A stretch of DNA of 64,000 nucleotides from Rhodoferax sp. (GCF_030646845.1 NZ_JAUSLE010000007.1:185773-249772), one strand, 5' to 3'; positions 17,231-29,305 are shown, counted from the stretch's first letter. The notes: a model not told the origin generated them from the letters alone. Numbers and translations are program-made.

Positions 17231-18136
17231 TCAGCTCCAATACAAACGGGTCGGATTGTCCACCAGCAACTTTTGCTGCAGCGCAGGGCTGGTGGCGATG
17301 TGCGGAATGTAGTCCACCAGCAGGCCGTCATCGGGCATGTGGTTTTTGAGGTTGGGGTGTGGCCAGTCGGTGCCCCACAACACGCGGTCCGGGAAGGTTT
17401 CCACCAGCCGTCTGGCAAACGGCACCACATCGCGATAGGCGTTCTGCTCGCCGTTCAATGCCGGTGGGCCGATCACGCTCAGGCGCTCGGGGCAGCTGAC
17501 CTTGCTCCAGATGTTGTCGTGCTCGCGCATCATTTTCACAAACAGCTCGAACTCGGGACCATCCACCGGTTTGGTGACATCGGGGCGGCCCATGTGGTCC
17601 ACCACCACGGTGGTGGGCAAGGCGGTAAAGAAGTCATACAGCTCGGGCAGGTCCTGCGCCTCGAAATACACGACCACGTGCCAGCCCAGTGGCGCAATGC
17701 GGTTGGCAATCTCCAGCAGCACTTCACGCGGCGTGAAGTCGGCCAGGCGCCTGACGAAGTTGAAGCGCGTGCCGCGCACACCGGCTTCGTGCATTTCCCT
17801 GAGTTCGGCATCGGTCACGTTGCGGTTGACAGTGGCCACGCCGCGCGCCTTGTTGTTGGACGACTTCAGGGCATCGACCAGCGCGCGGTTGTCAGAGCCG
17901 TGGCAGGTGGCCTGCACGATGACGTTCTTGTCAAACCCCAGGTGGTCACGCAGGGCGAACAGCTGGTCCTTGGACGCATCGCACGGTGTGTACTTGCGCT
18001 CGGGCGCATAGGGAAACTGCGCACCCGGGCCAAACACGTGGCAGTGCGCGTCCACGCTACCTGCTGGCAGCTTGAAGCGGGGTTTGCTCGGGCCGGCGTA
18101 CCAGTCGAGCCAGCCGGGCGTCTTCGTGAATTCCAT
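17231..18136 (-). CDS. ligI: 2-pyrone-4,6-dicarboxylate hydrolase
   Basis: The 301-residue amidohydrolase-superfamily protein has the DAHCHVFGPG motif (about residues 29-38) and the long conserved stretch around RKYTPCDASKDQL seen in LigI/PmdD. It hydrolyses the pyrone ring of 2-pyrone-4,6-dicarboxylate to 4-oxalomesaconate. It lies two bases upstream of ligA, so translation is probably coupled. Confidence 0.94.
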   Translation of the reverse strand: MEFTKTPGWLDWYAGPSKPRFKLPAGSVDAHCHVFGPGAQFPYAPERKYTPCDASKDQLFALRDHLGFDKNVIVQATCHGSDNRALVDALKSSNNKARGVATVNRNVTDAELREMHEAGVRGTRFNFVRRLADFTPREVLLEIANRIAPLGWHVVVYFEAQDLPELYDFFTALPTTVVVDHMGRPDVTKPVDGPEFELFVKMMREHDNIWSKVSCPERLSVIGPPALNGEQNAYRDVVPFARRLVETFPDRVLWGTDWPHPNLKNHMPDDGLLVDYIPHIATSPALQQKLLVDNPTRLYWS

Positions 18137-18182
18137 GCTTTTCCTTGGTTCCTTGCTCTCAACAAAAATAGGATGCGAATGA

Positions 18183-19169
18183 TCAATCCGGTTTGATATT
18201 GACTTCGCGCACCAGCTTCTCGTAGCGCTGGTGCTCGGACTGGATCAGGGCGCCGAACATCTCGGCGCTGCCCGGGAGGACTTCGCCGCCGACCTGTGTC
18301 ATGCGATCACGCACATCCTTGGTCTGCAGGGCCTTCTGCACTTCGGCATGCAGCTTGGTCACGATCGCCTTGGGCGTGGCAGCCGGAGCCACCAGGCCGT
18401 ACCAGACCGAAGCCTCGAAGCCCGGAAAGCCAGACTCGGCAATGGTCGGAACATCCGGAAAAATGGCCGAACGGTTGGTACTGAGCACGGCCAGCACTTT
18501 GAGCTTGCCGCTCTTCACATGGGGCTGTACTTCCAGCGCATTGACGGCCACGAGCGGCAGCTGGCCGCCGATCACGTCGGTGAGCGCCTGCGAACCACCG
18601 CGGTAGGGAATGTGCAGCAACGAGATGCCAGCCGCACGCTTGAAGAACTCCACCGCCATGTGCGGCGTGGAGCCGTTGCCCGGGCTGGCGAATGAAATAC
18701 TGCCCGGCTTGGCCTTGGCTGCGGCGATCAGCTGCTGGATGCTGGCATAAGGGGCGCTGGCATTGGCGGCAATGACCACCGGCACGCGCCCAATAAGCGA
18801 CACGGGTACCAGGTCGCGCTCGGCATCGAAGGGGGCGGGCTGGTACAGCGCCATATTCGCTGCCAATGCATTGGCCGCCAGCATCAGGGTGTGGCCATCG
18901 GGCTCGGCCGCGATGACGAACTTGACGGCGATGTTGGTGCCTGCACCCGGCTTGTTTTCCACCACAACCGGCTGGCCCATGCTGGCGGCCAGCGCCTGGC
19001 CCACAGTGCGGGCCACGGTGTCGACGGCGCCGCCGGCCGAGTAGCCCACGACGACTTTGACAGGCTTGCTCGGATACTGCGGGGCCTGGGCCCACAGCGG
19101 GCAAGCCAGACTTACGGCGGCAAGGCCGGCAAGCAGCCGGGATGAACGGGTAAGCGATGGGATATACAT
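18183..19169 (-). CDS. Bug-family extracytoplasmic solute receptor
   Basis: The 328-residue protein has a signal peptide (about residues 1-27, cleavage after LWA) and the Bug/TctC fold, with YPSKPVKVVVGYSAGG at the start and the IPYRGGSQAL loop. Bug receptors usually feed tripartite tricarboxylate transporters and bind dicarboxylates or aromatic acids. No TctA/TctB genes are next to it. It occupies the position between ligK and ligI where Comamonas carries the transporter pmdK, so it may bind protocatechuate or an intermediate; this is inference. Confidence 0.88.
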   Translation of the reverse strand: MYIPSLTRSSRLLAGLAAVSLACPLWAQAPQYPSKPVKVVVGYSAGGAVDTVARTVGQALAASMGQPVVVENKPGAGTNIAVKFVIAAEPDGHTLMLAANALAANMALYQPAPFDAERDLVPVSLIGRVPVVIAANASAPYASIQQLIAAAKAKPGSISFASPGNGSTPHMAVEFFKRAAGISLLHIPYRGGSQALTDVIGGQLPLVAVNALEVQPHVKSGKLKVLAVLSTNRSAIFPDVPTIAESGFPGFEASVWYGLVAPAATPKAIVTKLHAEVQKALQTKDVRDRMTQVGGEVLPGSAEMFGALIQSEHQRYEKLVREVNIKPD

Positions 19170-19254
19170 GGTGAACAGCTCCTCGTTGTTATATGGACTT
19201 CAGCGCGAGACCGGCGTGAATGCGCTATCACCTGATGGATTGCGGCAAGCAATG

Positions 19255-19944
19255 TCAGTCGATGTACTTGAGTCCCGCCTTCTCCAGGCCTTCACGCATC
19301 TTGTAGTAGTCCAGGCCCAGCACGCCTGAGGCAAATATGGCGCGTTTCGCCCCTTCGTTCGCCTCGCGTGCTTCTGCGGCATCGGCCACCTGCATGGCAA
19401 TCGCGGCGGGCACCACGACGACGCCGTCGATGTCGGCAATCACCACATCGCCGGGGTTGACTGAAGCGCCAGCACACACCACGGGGATGTTGACCGAGCC
19501 CAGCGTGGCCTTGATCGTGCCTTTGGCATGAATGGCGCGGCTGAACACGGGGAAATTCATCTCGGTGAGGTCTTTCACGTCACGCACGCCGCCGTCGATG
19601 ATCAAACCCATGGCGCCACGCGCCTGGAAGGATGTCGCCAGCAAGTCACCAAAGAATCCATCCTGGTTGTCCGTGGTACAGGCCGCCACCACCACGTCAC
19701 CGGGCTGGATCTGCTCGGCCGCGACGTGCATCATCCAGTTGTCACCGGGCTGCAGCAGCACCGTGACCGCCGTGCCACACATGTGGGCAGCGGTGTAGAT
19801 GGGGCGCATGTAAGGTTTCATGAGGCCCACGCGGCCCATGGCCTCGTGGATGGTGGCCACGCCGAAGCGTGAGAGTTTTTCGACGGCGGCCTTGTCGGCG
19901 CGGGTGATATTGCGTTTGACGATGCCCAGGTTGTTCATGCTCAT
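19255..19944 (-). CDS. ligK: 4-carboxy-4-hydroxy-2-oxoadipate aldolase
   Basis: The 229-residue protein matches the class II HMG/CHA aldolases related to RraA. It has the HEAMGR segment, the phosphate/carboxylate-binding QPGDNWM loop and the active-site DGGVRD with Arg121 and Asp122. It cleaves 4-carboxy-4-hydroxy-2-oxoadipate to pyruvate and oxaloacetate, the last step of the pathway. The gene starts two bases after the ligJ stop. Confidence 0.94.
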   Translation of the reverse strand: MSMNNLGIVKRNITRADKAAVEKLSRFGVATIHEAMGRVGLMKPYMRPIYTAAHMCGTAVTVLLQPGDNWMMHVAAEQIQPGDVVVAACTTDNQDGFFGDLLATSFQARGAMGLIIDGGVRDVKDLTEMNFPVFSRAIHAKGTIKATLGSVNIPVVCAGASVNPGDVVIADIDGVVVVPAAIAMQVADAAEAREANEGAKRAIFASGVLGLDYYKMREGLEKAGLKYID

Positions 19945-19946
19945 GA

Positions 19947-20975
19947 TTACTTTCCTTTCTTTGCCAGTGCGGCGTCCAGGCGCGGGAACACGCGACGCGC
20001 GTTGCCTTCATAAATCTGGAAACGGTCAGCGTCGCTCAGAATTTTTGACGCCTCGATGTAGCGTTTGGTGTCGTCGTAGTAGTTACCGGTCTCCGGGTCG
20101 ATACCGCGCACGGCGCCGATCATCTCACTGGCAAACAACACGTTTTTCACGGGAATCACGGTGTTGAGCAAGTCGATACCGGGCTGGTGATACACGCAGG
20201 TGTCGAAGAAAATGTTATTCAGCAGATGGTCCTTGAGCAACGGTTTTTTAAGTTCCTGCGCCAGGCCGCGAAAACGGCCCCAGTGGTAGGGAACCGCGCC
20301 GCCGCCGTGCGGGATGATGAACTTGAGGGTCGGGAAGTCCTTGAACAGGTCCGATGTCAGGCACTGCATGAAGGCCGTGGTGTCGGCGTTCAGGTAGTGG
20401 GCGCCGGTGGTGTGGAAACAGGCGTTGCAGCTGGTTGAGACGTGAATCATCGCGGGGATGTCGTACTCCACCATCTTCTCGTAGATCGGGTACCAGTGCT
20501 GGTCACTCAGGGGCGGCGAGGTCCAGTGACCGCCGGAAGGATCGGGGTTGAGGTTGATACCCACGTTGCCGTATTCCTTGACGCACTTCTCAAGCTCGGG
20601 AATGCAGGTCTTCGGGTCCACGCCCGGGCTTTGCGGCAGCATGGCGGCCGGAATGAAGTTGTCCGGGAACAACTGGCTGACGCGATAGCAAAGCTCGTTG
20701 CAGATGGCAGCCCAGGTCGAACTGACGTTGAAGTCGCCAATGTGGTGCGCCATGAAGCTGGCGCGCGGGCTGAAGATGGTGAGATCGGAGCCGCGCTCTT
20801 TCATCAGGCGCAGCTGATTGCTCTCGATGGACTCGCGCAACTCGTCGTCGCTGATCTTGAGGTCAGCCACTTTGGGCATCAGGGCGGCGTCCTTGATGCC
20901 GGCGATCTGCTGGTTGCGCCAGTTCTCCAGTGCCTTGGGAGCCGTCGTGTAGTGGCCGTGGCAATCGATGATCAT
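19947..20975 (-). CDS. ligJ: 4-oxalomesaconate hydratase
   Basis: The 342-residue amidohydrolase-superfamily (ACMSD-like) protein has the N-terminal metal motif DCHGHYTT, the [14 protein letters not shown] segment and FASEMIG, all typical of LigJ/PmdE. It adds water to 4-oxalomesaconate to form the aldolase substrate. It is followed by ligK after two bases. No LigU/GalD-type oxalomesaconate tautomerase is found in the window. Confidence 0.94.
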   Translation of the reverse strand: MIIDCHGHYTTAPKALENWRNQQIAGIKDAALMPKVADLKISDDELRESIESNQLRLMKERGSDLTIFSPRASFMAHHIGDFNVSSTWAAICNELCYRVSQLFPDNFIPAAMLPQSPGVDPKTCIPELEKCVKEYGNVGINLNPDPSGGHWTSPPLSDQHWYPIYEKMVEYDIPAMIHVSTSCNACFHTTGAHYLNADTTAFMQCLTSDLFKDFPTLKFIIPHGGGAVPYHWGRFRGLAQELKKPLLKDHLLNNIFFDTCVYHQPGIDLLNTVIPVKNVLFASEMIGAVRGIDPETGNYYDDTKRYIEASKILSDADRFQIYEGNARRVFPRLDAALAKKGK

Positions 20976-21021
20976 GGGGTTCTCCTGCTATTGGTGAAAT
21001 GTGTACGAAGTGTCTGCACCT

Positions 21022-21732
21022 TCACGCCGGCTCCATACCCTGACGCCGCTTGGCATCGGCGACTTGCGCCGAGGCCATGAAATCGAGCAGCTCACGCGCG
21101 ACTGGCGCCTGCGTCGAACCCGTGCAGATGCCGGCAGAAAAGGTGGTGGTGATCTGGATCTCCGGCGGCAAGGGCCCCACCACGGTAATGCCCGGGACGT
21201 GAATCAGTTCACTGAGTTGCTGAAAGCCCAATTCGACTTCACCCCGCGCGACCAGCGTGCCCACCGGTACACCCGGTGGCGCCTGGACAATGCGCTCGCG
21301 AATGCCGTCAGCGATGCCCCAGCGCTCGAACAGCCTGACCAGCGCCACGCCGCTGGGCCCGGTGGAATAACTGATGCTGCGGGCCGCCAGCACGGCTTGG
21401 CGCACTGCCTCTGCTGAACTGATATCGGGCTGCGGCGCGCCGGCGGGCACCGCCACCGCGACGCCGCAGTGGACCAGATCAACCTTGCTAGCCGCATCGA
21501 TGTGACCCGCTGCAATCAGCTTGTCGATCGCATCGGATGCCAGGATCACCACATCAAAAGGCTCGCCGGCTTGTACCCGTTTGGCCGCATCCACGCCACC
21601 CACCGACTCCATGGCAATCCCGCAGTCCGAGCGCGGTGCATACGCCGTCACCAGCTCGGCCAGCAACTGGCGAGTGGCCATGGACGAGATACCCCGCAGG
21701 GTGGGTCGTGGCGAGGGAATAGCGGTTTGCAT
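21022..21732 (-). CDS. ModA-like substrate-binding-domain protein without signal peptide
   Basis: The 236-residue protein has the type II periplasmic-binding fold of the ModA/SBP_bac_11 family (GGVDAAKRVQAGEPFDVVILAS, then STGPSGVALVRLFERWG). No signal peptide is visible with either plausible start, so it should be cytoplasmic. Its start is uncertain: the ATG at 21732 has no strong ribosome site. It is the first gene of the lig operon, 46 bases before ligJ and divergent from the LysR gene. In Comamonas this first position belongs to the tautomerase pmdU, so a role in sensing or isomerising a pathway acid is conceivable, but nothing in the sequence shows it. Confidence 0.75.
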   Translation of the reverse strand: MQTAIPSPRPTLRGISSMATRQLLAELVTAYAPRSDCGIAMESVGGVDAAKRVQAGEPFDVVILASDAIDKLIAAGHIDAASKVDLVHCGVAVAVPAGAPQPDISSAEAVRQAVLAARSISYSTGPSGVALVRLFERWGIADGIRERIVQAPPGVPVGTLVARGEVELGFQQLSELIHVPGITVVGPLPPEIQITTTFSAGICTGSTQAPVARELLDFMASAQVADAKRRQGMEPA

Positions 21733-21838
21733 GAGCCGTATTCTGGCGGGGCCATTCTCCATTGATAAGCCGGCCACGCCACTAGCAGCTATCTCAAATT
21801 GGCATAATTAGCGCTCAGCTATTCACGAACCTGTCGAC
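21733..21838. promoter_or_regulatory. Divergent control region of the lig operon and its LysR regulator
   Basis: This 106-base AT-richer gap separates two divergent genes, the usual position for a LysR operator. It contains the partly symmetrical AATTGGCATAATT and several AGCTAT words. I cannot fix the operator exactly. Confidence 0.5.
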
Positions 21839-22750
21839 ATGGACCTCAAACAACTGGAATACTTTGTGCGCGTCGCCGAGATGGGCAGCTTCACCCGGGC
21901 GGCCATTGCCCTGGACGTGGCGCAACCGGCGCTCAGTCGCCAGGTGCGCCTGCTGGAGGTGGAGCTGCGACAAAACCTGTTGACGCGCAACGGGCGCGGC
22001 GCCATACCGACAGAGGCCGGCAAACTGCTGCTCGCGCATGGCCGCGGCATTTTGCATCAGGTCGAGCGGGCCCGAGAGGAACTGGGCCGCGTGCGGGGTT
22101 CACTGGCCGGTCGCGTCGCAGTCGGTTTGCCGACCAGCCTGGCGCGGGTCCTGACCGTGCCATTGACAAGGGCCTTTCGCCAGCAGATGCCCGATGCCAC
22201 CATTTCCATCAGCGAAGGCCTGTCGGTGGCCATGCAGGAGTCGCTGGTGAATGGGCGGCTGGACATCGCCTTGCTGTACAACGCCCAGCCCAGCAACGAG
22301 ATAGAGATTGCACCCTTGCTGGAAGAAGACCTGCTGCTGGTGCAGGCCCGTCCGCCGGGCCTGCAGGAAGACCCGTCGCCCGGTCCGATTTCGCTCCAGG
22401 CGGTGTCACAACTGCCGCTGGTGATTCCCAGCCGGCCCAACGCCATCCGCATGCATGTCGAATCGGAAATGGCCAACATTGGCTGCCGGTTGAAGATTGC
22501 ACTGGAAATCGACGGCGTCTCGGCCATCCTCGACCTGGTGGCGGACGGTGCGGGTTGCGCCGTGCTGTCGCGCAACGCCGTCGCCAATTCAGTCCGGCCG
22601 TCGGCGTTTTCGGTGCGAACCATTCATGAACCGGTGCTGCGCACCAAGGTGTCGCTGGCCACCAGTTCGCTGCGCCCGGCCACGCTGACCCAGCAGGCGA
22701 CGCTGACGCTGATACTTCAGACAGTGGCAAACATCATCAAGCCCGACTGA
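21839..22750 (+). CDS. LysR-family regulator of the lig (pmd) operon
   Basis: The 303-residue protein has an N-terminal winged helix (MDLKQLEYFVRVAEMGSFTR, then LDVAQPALSRQVRLLE) and a C-terminal effector domain. It is divergent from the lig operon, the arrangement of LigR/PmdR, so it most likely activates the operon in response to protocatechuate or a ring-cleavage product. It resembles the NAC/CynR-like branch in the HTH. The effector is inferred from context only. It ends 15 bases before the convergent parC. Confidence 0.88.
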   Translation: MDLKQLEYFVRVAEMGSFTRAAIALDVAQPALSRQVRLLEVELRQNLLTRNGRGAIPTEAGKLLLAHGRGILHQVERAREELGRVRGSLAGRVAVGLPTSLARVLTVPLTRAFRQQMPDATISISEGLSVAMQESLVNGRLDIALLYNAQPSNEIEIAPLLEEDLLLVQARPPGLQEDPSPGPISLQAVSQLPLVIPSRPNAIRMHVESEMANIGCRLKIALEIDGVSAILDLVADGAGCAVLSRNAVANSVRPSAFSVRTIHEPVLRTKVSLATSSLRPATLTQQATLTLILQTVANIIKPD

Positions 22751-22765
22751 CCACAGTCAACCGGG

Positions 22766-25129
<2,364 letters not shown>

Positions 25130-25134
25130 GAAAA

Positions 25135-25998
25135 CTAGTCTGTCTCGGTCTTGAGGTTGGGTTGAGGGCTCATTGATTGAACCGATGAAATCATGTTGCC
25201 GCGGTTGGCTGCCCCACCCTGCATTTCCATGCGCACACGCGATGGCGTGTTGCGTCTGGTCGCCCCCATGGCAGGTGGCTTCAGCAAGGTATAGAGCTGC
25301 ATCACGGTCTTCACGTAGTTCTGCGTCTCTTTGTAGTTGGGGATCTTGTTGCCTGCGCGCTGGACCGCCCCTTCACCCGCGTTGTAGGCCGCCAAAGCCA
25401 GTTCGAGTTGGTCCGGGAAGAGATTGATCAGGTAGCGCAGATAGCGGGTGCCTGTGTTGATATTGATTCTCGGGTCGGAAAGCTTCTTTTCAACCGACGT
25501 CTTCTTGTCGGCTGCCACACCGTATCGCGCGGCAGTTGCAGGCATGATCTGCATCAGCCCGATGGCCCCCTTGGGTGACACGGCCATCGCATCAAAGCCG
25601 GACTCGGTCGCGATCAGCGCCTGAAGCAACTCGTAGTCAATATCGCTGCGGCTGGAAGCCTCACGCAAATGGTGTTTGACCTGCTTGTAGTTGGGAGAAA
25701 TTTCAAAAAAAGAAATCAGCCGGGACGCCGCCGTCGGCGCCATCGCGGGGTAGAGGGTGTCGCCTGCACCCTTCACGCCCCGGCGGGTGTCGAAACTCTC
25801 GCCACCGCGAGAAAAAATTTCATAGCGCTCATCCACCCGTTCCGCCGCAAAGTGCGCCACACCCTTGTCATCCACGTAGCCCCAGATGTCGGCGTACACC
25901 GGTTGCTGCAAAAACGATAGCAAAAAACATATGAGCAGCACAAGCCGCATGCCAAAAAAGCTCGGAATACTGCGGACACGGGACTGTTGCGCACTCAT
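25135..25998 (-). CDS. Lytic transglycosylase (SLT domain) between parE and parC
   Basis: The 287-residue protein has an N-terminal hydrophobic signal (about residues 17-36), a short DUF4124-like start ([15 protein letters not shown]), and an SLT domain with catalytic Glu in [10 protein letters not shown], followed by [10 protein letters not shown] and [10 protein letters not shown]. It cleaves peptidoglycan glycan strands in the periplasm. The start ATG overlaps the parE stop by one base (TGATG), so its production is tied to that of topoisomerase IV. The C-terminal 40 residues are Met/Gln/Asn-rich and probably disordered. Confidence 0.92.
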   Translation of the reverse strand: MSAQQSRVRSIPSFFGMRLVLLICFLLSFLQQPVYADIWGYVDDKGVAHFAAERVDERYEIFSRGGESFDTRRGVKGAGDTLYPAMAPTAASRLISFFEISPNYKQVKHHLREASSRSDIDYELLQALIATESGFDAMAVSPKGAIGLMQIMPATAARYGVAADKKTSVEKKLSDPRININTGTRYLRYLINLFPDQLELALAAYNAGEGAVQRAGNKIPNYKETQNYVKTVMQLYTLLKPPAMGATRRNTPSRVRMEMQGGAANRGNMISSVQSMSPQPNLKTETD

Positions 25999-27968
25999 CA
26001 GATGTCGATCTCGACCATATCCCCGTGCAACTCCATCAACTCACGGCGCGCGGCGGCCTCACCTTTGCCCATCAGTTTGGTGATCAAGGACTCAGTCTGC
26101 AAGAAATCCATGCTGCCCAGCTGCACCGGCAGCAAGCGGCGGGTATCAGGGTTTAGGGTGGTTTCCCACAGCTGTTCCGCATTCATCTCGCCCAAGCCCT
26201 TGAAACGGCTAATGCTCCAGGCGGTCTCACGAACGCCCTCCTTCCGCAGCTTGTCAAGAATCGCTGTCAGCTCGCCCTCATCCAGCGCGTAGGCTTTGGA
26301 CGCCGGCTTCTTGCCCCGCGCCGGCGCGTCCACGCGAAACAGGGGCGGACGCGCCACAAATATGTGACCCGTCTCAATAAGCTTGGGGAAATGCCGGAAA
26401 AACAGGGTCAGCAGCAGGACCTGTATGTGCGAACCATCCACATCAGCGTCTGAAAGAATGCAGACCTTGCCGTAGCGCAGGCCACTCAGGTCGGGCGTGT
26501 CGTTGGGGCCATGCGGATCCACACCGATCGCCACCGCAATGTCGTGGATTTCTGTGTTGGCAAACAGACGATCACGCTCGACCTCCCACGTGTTGAGCAC
26601 TTTGCCACGCAACGGCAGGACGGCCTGGCTTTCCTTATCGCGCCCCATCTTGGCGCTGCCGCCGGCTGAGTCCCCCTCCACCAGAAACACTTCGTTATGC
26701 GCCAGATCGCGGCTTTCGCAATCCGTGAGTTTGCCCGGCAGCACGGCCACGCCGGACCCTTTTCGCTTCTCGACTTTCTGGCCTGCTTTCTGACGTGTTT
26801 GCGCCGCCTTGATGGCCAGTTCAGCGAGTTTCCTGCCATATTCAACGTGCTGGTTCAGCCACAACTCCAGGGTCGGGCGCACAAAACTGGACACCAGACG
26901 AACGGCATCACGGGAGTTCAGACGCTCCTTGATTTGTCCTTGAAACTGTGGATCAAGCACTTTGGTTGACAAGACATAACTGGCACGGGCAAAGACGTCC
27001 TCCGGCAAAAGTTTGACACCTTTGGGCAGCAGGGAGTGAAGCTCGACAAAGCTCTTGACGGCGGTGAACAGGCCGTCGCGCAAGCCACTTTCATGCGTGC
27101 CACCGGCGCTGGTGGGAATCAGGTTGACATAGCTTTCGCGCACGGGCTGACCGTCTTCCGTGAAGGCGACACACCAGGCCGCCCCTTCGCCTTCCGCAAA
27201 GCTGTCGTGCTGCGCATCGGCAAAACCCTCGCCCTCGAACACGGGGATCACCAGCTCGCCATTGAGTGTTTGCAGCAGGTAATCGCGCAACCCCCCTTTG
27301 TAGGTCCAGGTTTGCGTCTCCTTGGTCTTTTCGTTGAAGAGCGTCACCGTGACGCCGGGCATCAACACGGCTTTGCTTCGCAGCAGGTGGACAAGCTGAG
27401 CCATCGGCAGGGCCAAGGCTTCAAAGTATTTGGCGTCGGGCCAGACCCGCACGGTGGTGCCTGATTTGCGGTCACCCTCCCCCTGCTTTCGCACCTGCAA
27501 CGGTTCGACGACGTCGCCACCGGCAAAAACCAGGCGCGCCACCATGCCCTCCCGGTAGGTTGTGGCCTCCAGCCGGGTGGCCAGCGCGTTGGTCACGCTC
27601 ACACCGACTCCATGCAGCCCGCCGGAAAAACTGTAGGCGCCGCCCTTGCCTTTGTCAAACTTGCCACCGGCATGCAGCCGCGTGAAAACAAGCTCGATCA
27701 CTGGCGCATTTTCTTCCGGGTGCAGGCCAAACGGAATACCGCGGCCATCGTCTTCGATGCTGATTGAACCGTCGCCATGAAGGGCAACCTTGATCTTCTT
27801 GCCGTGCCCCGCCAAGGCCTCGTCTGCCGCGTTGTCCAGTACCTCCTGGATAACGTGCAGAGGATTGTCGGTCCGCGTATACATACCTGGACGTTGCTTG
27901 ACCGGCTCCAGCCCTTTGAGGACACGGATGGAACCCTCTGAGTATTCGTTTGTTGGTTTAACTGCCAT
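25998..27968 (-). CDS. parE: DNA topoisomerase IV subunit B
   Basis: The 656-residue protein has the GHKL ATPase domain (EVLDNAADEALAG, DDGRGIPFG, GLHGVGVSVTNAL) and the TOPRIM domain (EGDSAGGSAKMGRD, then DADVDGSHI). It ends with the typical DMVEIDI tail. It hydrolyses ATP to drive ParC strand passage. A LexA-box-like site lies about 32-51 bases upstream of the start. A possible -10 element TACAAT is visible shortly before the gene. Confidence 0.97.
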   Translation of the reverse strand: MAVKPTNEYSEGSIRVLKGLEPVKQRPGMYTRTDNPLHVIQEVLDNAADEALAGHGKKIKVALHGDGSISIEDDGRGIPFGLHPEENAPVIELVFTRLHAGGKFDKGKGGAYSFSGGLHGVGVSVTNALATRLEATTYREGMVARLVFAGGDVVEPLQVRKQGEGDRKSGTTVRVWPDAKYFEALALPMAQLVHLLRSKAVLMPGVTVTLFNEKTKETQTWTYKGGLRDYLLQTLNGELVIPVFEGEGFADAQHDSFAEGEGAAWCVAFTEDGQPVRESYVNLIPTSAGGTHESGLRDGLFTAVKSFVELHSLLPKGVKLLPEDVFARASYVLSTKVLDPQFQGQIKERLNSRDAVRLVSSFVRPTLELWLNQHVEYGRKLAELAIKAAQTRQKAGQKVEKRKGSGVAVLPGKLTDCESRDLAHNEVFLVEGDSAGGSAKMGRDKESQAVLPLRGKVLNTWEVERDRLFANTEIHDIAVAIGVDPHGPNDTPDLSGLRYGKVCILSDADVDGSHIQVLLLTLFFRHFPKLIETGHIFVARPPLFRVDAPARGKKPASKAYALDEGELTAILDKLRKEGVRETAWSISRFKGLGEMNAEQLWETTLNPDTRRLLPVQLGSMDFLQTESLITKLMGKGEAAARRELMELHGDMVEIDI

Positions 27969-27999
27969 AGGAATTCATTGTAGTCTGCAGTTAATTATT

Positions 28000-28019
28000 T
28001 ACTGTATAAAATCACAGCT
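28000..28019. promoter_or_regulatory. LexA/SOS-box-like sequence between parE and the MFS gene
   Basis: TACTGTATAAAATCACAGCT contains CTGT-N8-ACAG (28002-28017), the core of the enterobacterial and betaproteobacterial LexA box, and shares 14 of 20 positions with the E. coli consensus. It is placed in the divergent promoter region, so it could act on parE, the MFS gene, or neither. Chance occurrence of CTGT-N8-ACAG in any one short gap is not negligible. Confidence 0.45.
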
Positions 28020-28080
28020 CCACCGAAATACCTGTCATACGCTGCAAGCGCCGTAGATACAGATTGGCTACATTTGTGGA

Positions 28081-29301
28081 ATGTCAATACCCACCAAATC
28101 ACTTTCCATGACGCAGGTTCTCCTGTGCGGCGCGGCCATCGTGACGCTTTCCATGGGCATACGACATGGTTTTGGCCTATGGCTGCTGCCGGTGACGCAA
28201 AGTCAGGGCTGGAGCCGGGAAGCGTTTGCATTTGCGATCGCGATCCAGAATCTGGCGTGGGGCGTTTTTGGGATTTTTGCCGGCATGGCAGCTGACCGGT
28301 TTGGCGCGTTCAGGGTCATTGTGGGTGGGGCAGTCTTGTATGCACTCGGATTGTTGGGCATGGCCAATGCCACCACGCCCCTGCTGTTTTCGGCCACGGC
28401 CGGGGTGCTGATTGGCATGGCGCAGGCAGGCACCACCTATGCCGTCATTTACGGCGTAATCGGCCGCAACGTCTCGGCTGACAAGCGCTCCGGGGCCATG
28501 GGTATTGCGGCGGCGGCCGGTTCCTTTGGCCAGTTTCTGATGGTTCCCACTGAGGGTTTTCTGATCAGCAGCTTCGGCTGGAAAGAAGCGCTGATGATTC
28601 TGGGCCTTGCTTCGTTGATGATGGTGCCGTTAGCTTGGGGCTTGCGTGAACCCGGGTTTGCCGGCGGATCGGCCATCCGGCGCGAGCAGACCATCCTTCA
28701 GGCGTTGACTGAAGCCTTCAAGTACCCGAGCTTCCAACTGCTGATGGCCGGTTATTTCGTTTGCGGCTTCCAGGTCGTCTTCATCGGTGTCCACATGCCA
28801 AGCTACCTGAAAGACAAAGGCCTGTCACCCCAGGTGGCGAGCTACGCTCTGGCGCTGATCGGCCTGTTCAATGTGTTTGGAACTTACGCGGCCGGCGTGC
28901 TGGGGCAAAGACTGTCGAAGAAGAACATCCTTGCTTTTATCTACCTGGCGCGATCTTGCGCGATCACCCTGTTCTTGCTGACCCCATTGTCACCTCTGAG
29001 CGTCTATGTCTTTTCCGCTGTCATGGGCTTGCTGTGGCTCTCTACCGTGCCGGTGACCAATGCTGCCGTGGCACAAATCTTCGGTGTGGCGCATCTCTCC
29101 ATGCTGAGCGGCTTTGTTTTTTTCAGCCACCAGATCGGCTCTTTCCTGGGAGTATGGCTGGGCGGCTACCTGTATGACCGCACCGGAAGCTATGACGTGG
29201 TCTGGTACATTGCCATCGGTTTGGGCGTGTTGGCGGCCCTGGTGAATTTGCCCGTCAAAGAAGCGTCGATCATCCGCAGCACTGCGGCGCAAGCGGTGTG
29301 A
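28081..29301 (+). CDS. MFS transporter
   Basis: The 406-residue protein has about 12 hydrophobic segments and the MFS loop motif as AGMAADRFGAFRV (about residues 75-87). It resembles the oxalate/formate-antiporter-like and MCT-like branch that carries organic anions. Early residues include GIRHGFGLWLLPV. The substrate cannot be told. Its ATG follows closely on a weak GTGGA, so the mRNA leader may be short. Its end is 4 bases from a 41-codon gene. Confidence 0.9.
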   Translation: MSIPTKSLSMTQVLLCGAAIVTLSMGIRHGFGLWLLPVTQSQGWSREAFAFAIAIQNLAWGVFGIFAGMAADRFGAFRVIVGGAVLYALGLLGMANATTPLLFSATAGVLIGMAQAGTTYAVIYGVIGRNVSADKRSGAMGIAAAAGSFGQFLMVPTEGFLISSFGWKEALMILGLASLMMVPLAWGLREPGFAGGSAIRREQTILQALTEAFKYPSFQLLMAGYFVCGFQVVFIGVHMPSYLKDKGLSPQVASYALALIGLFNVFGTYAAGVLGQRLSKKNILAFIYLARSCAITLFLLTPLSPLSVYVFSAVMGLLWLSTVPVTNAAVAQIFGVAHLSMLSGFVFFSHQIGSFLGVWLGGYLYDRTGSYDVVWYIAIGLGVLAALVNLPVKEASIIRSTAAQAV

Positions 29302-29305
29302 AATC

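Noticed and set aside
21783..21825. Possible eighth copy of the 49-bp element in the lig control region
   Set aside because: AGCTAT words and GCGCTCAGCTATT are present, but no ungapped 49-bp alignment in the register of the other copies exists.
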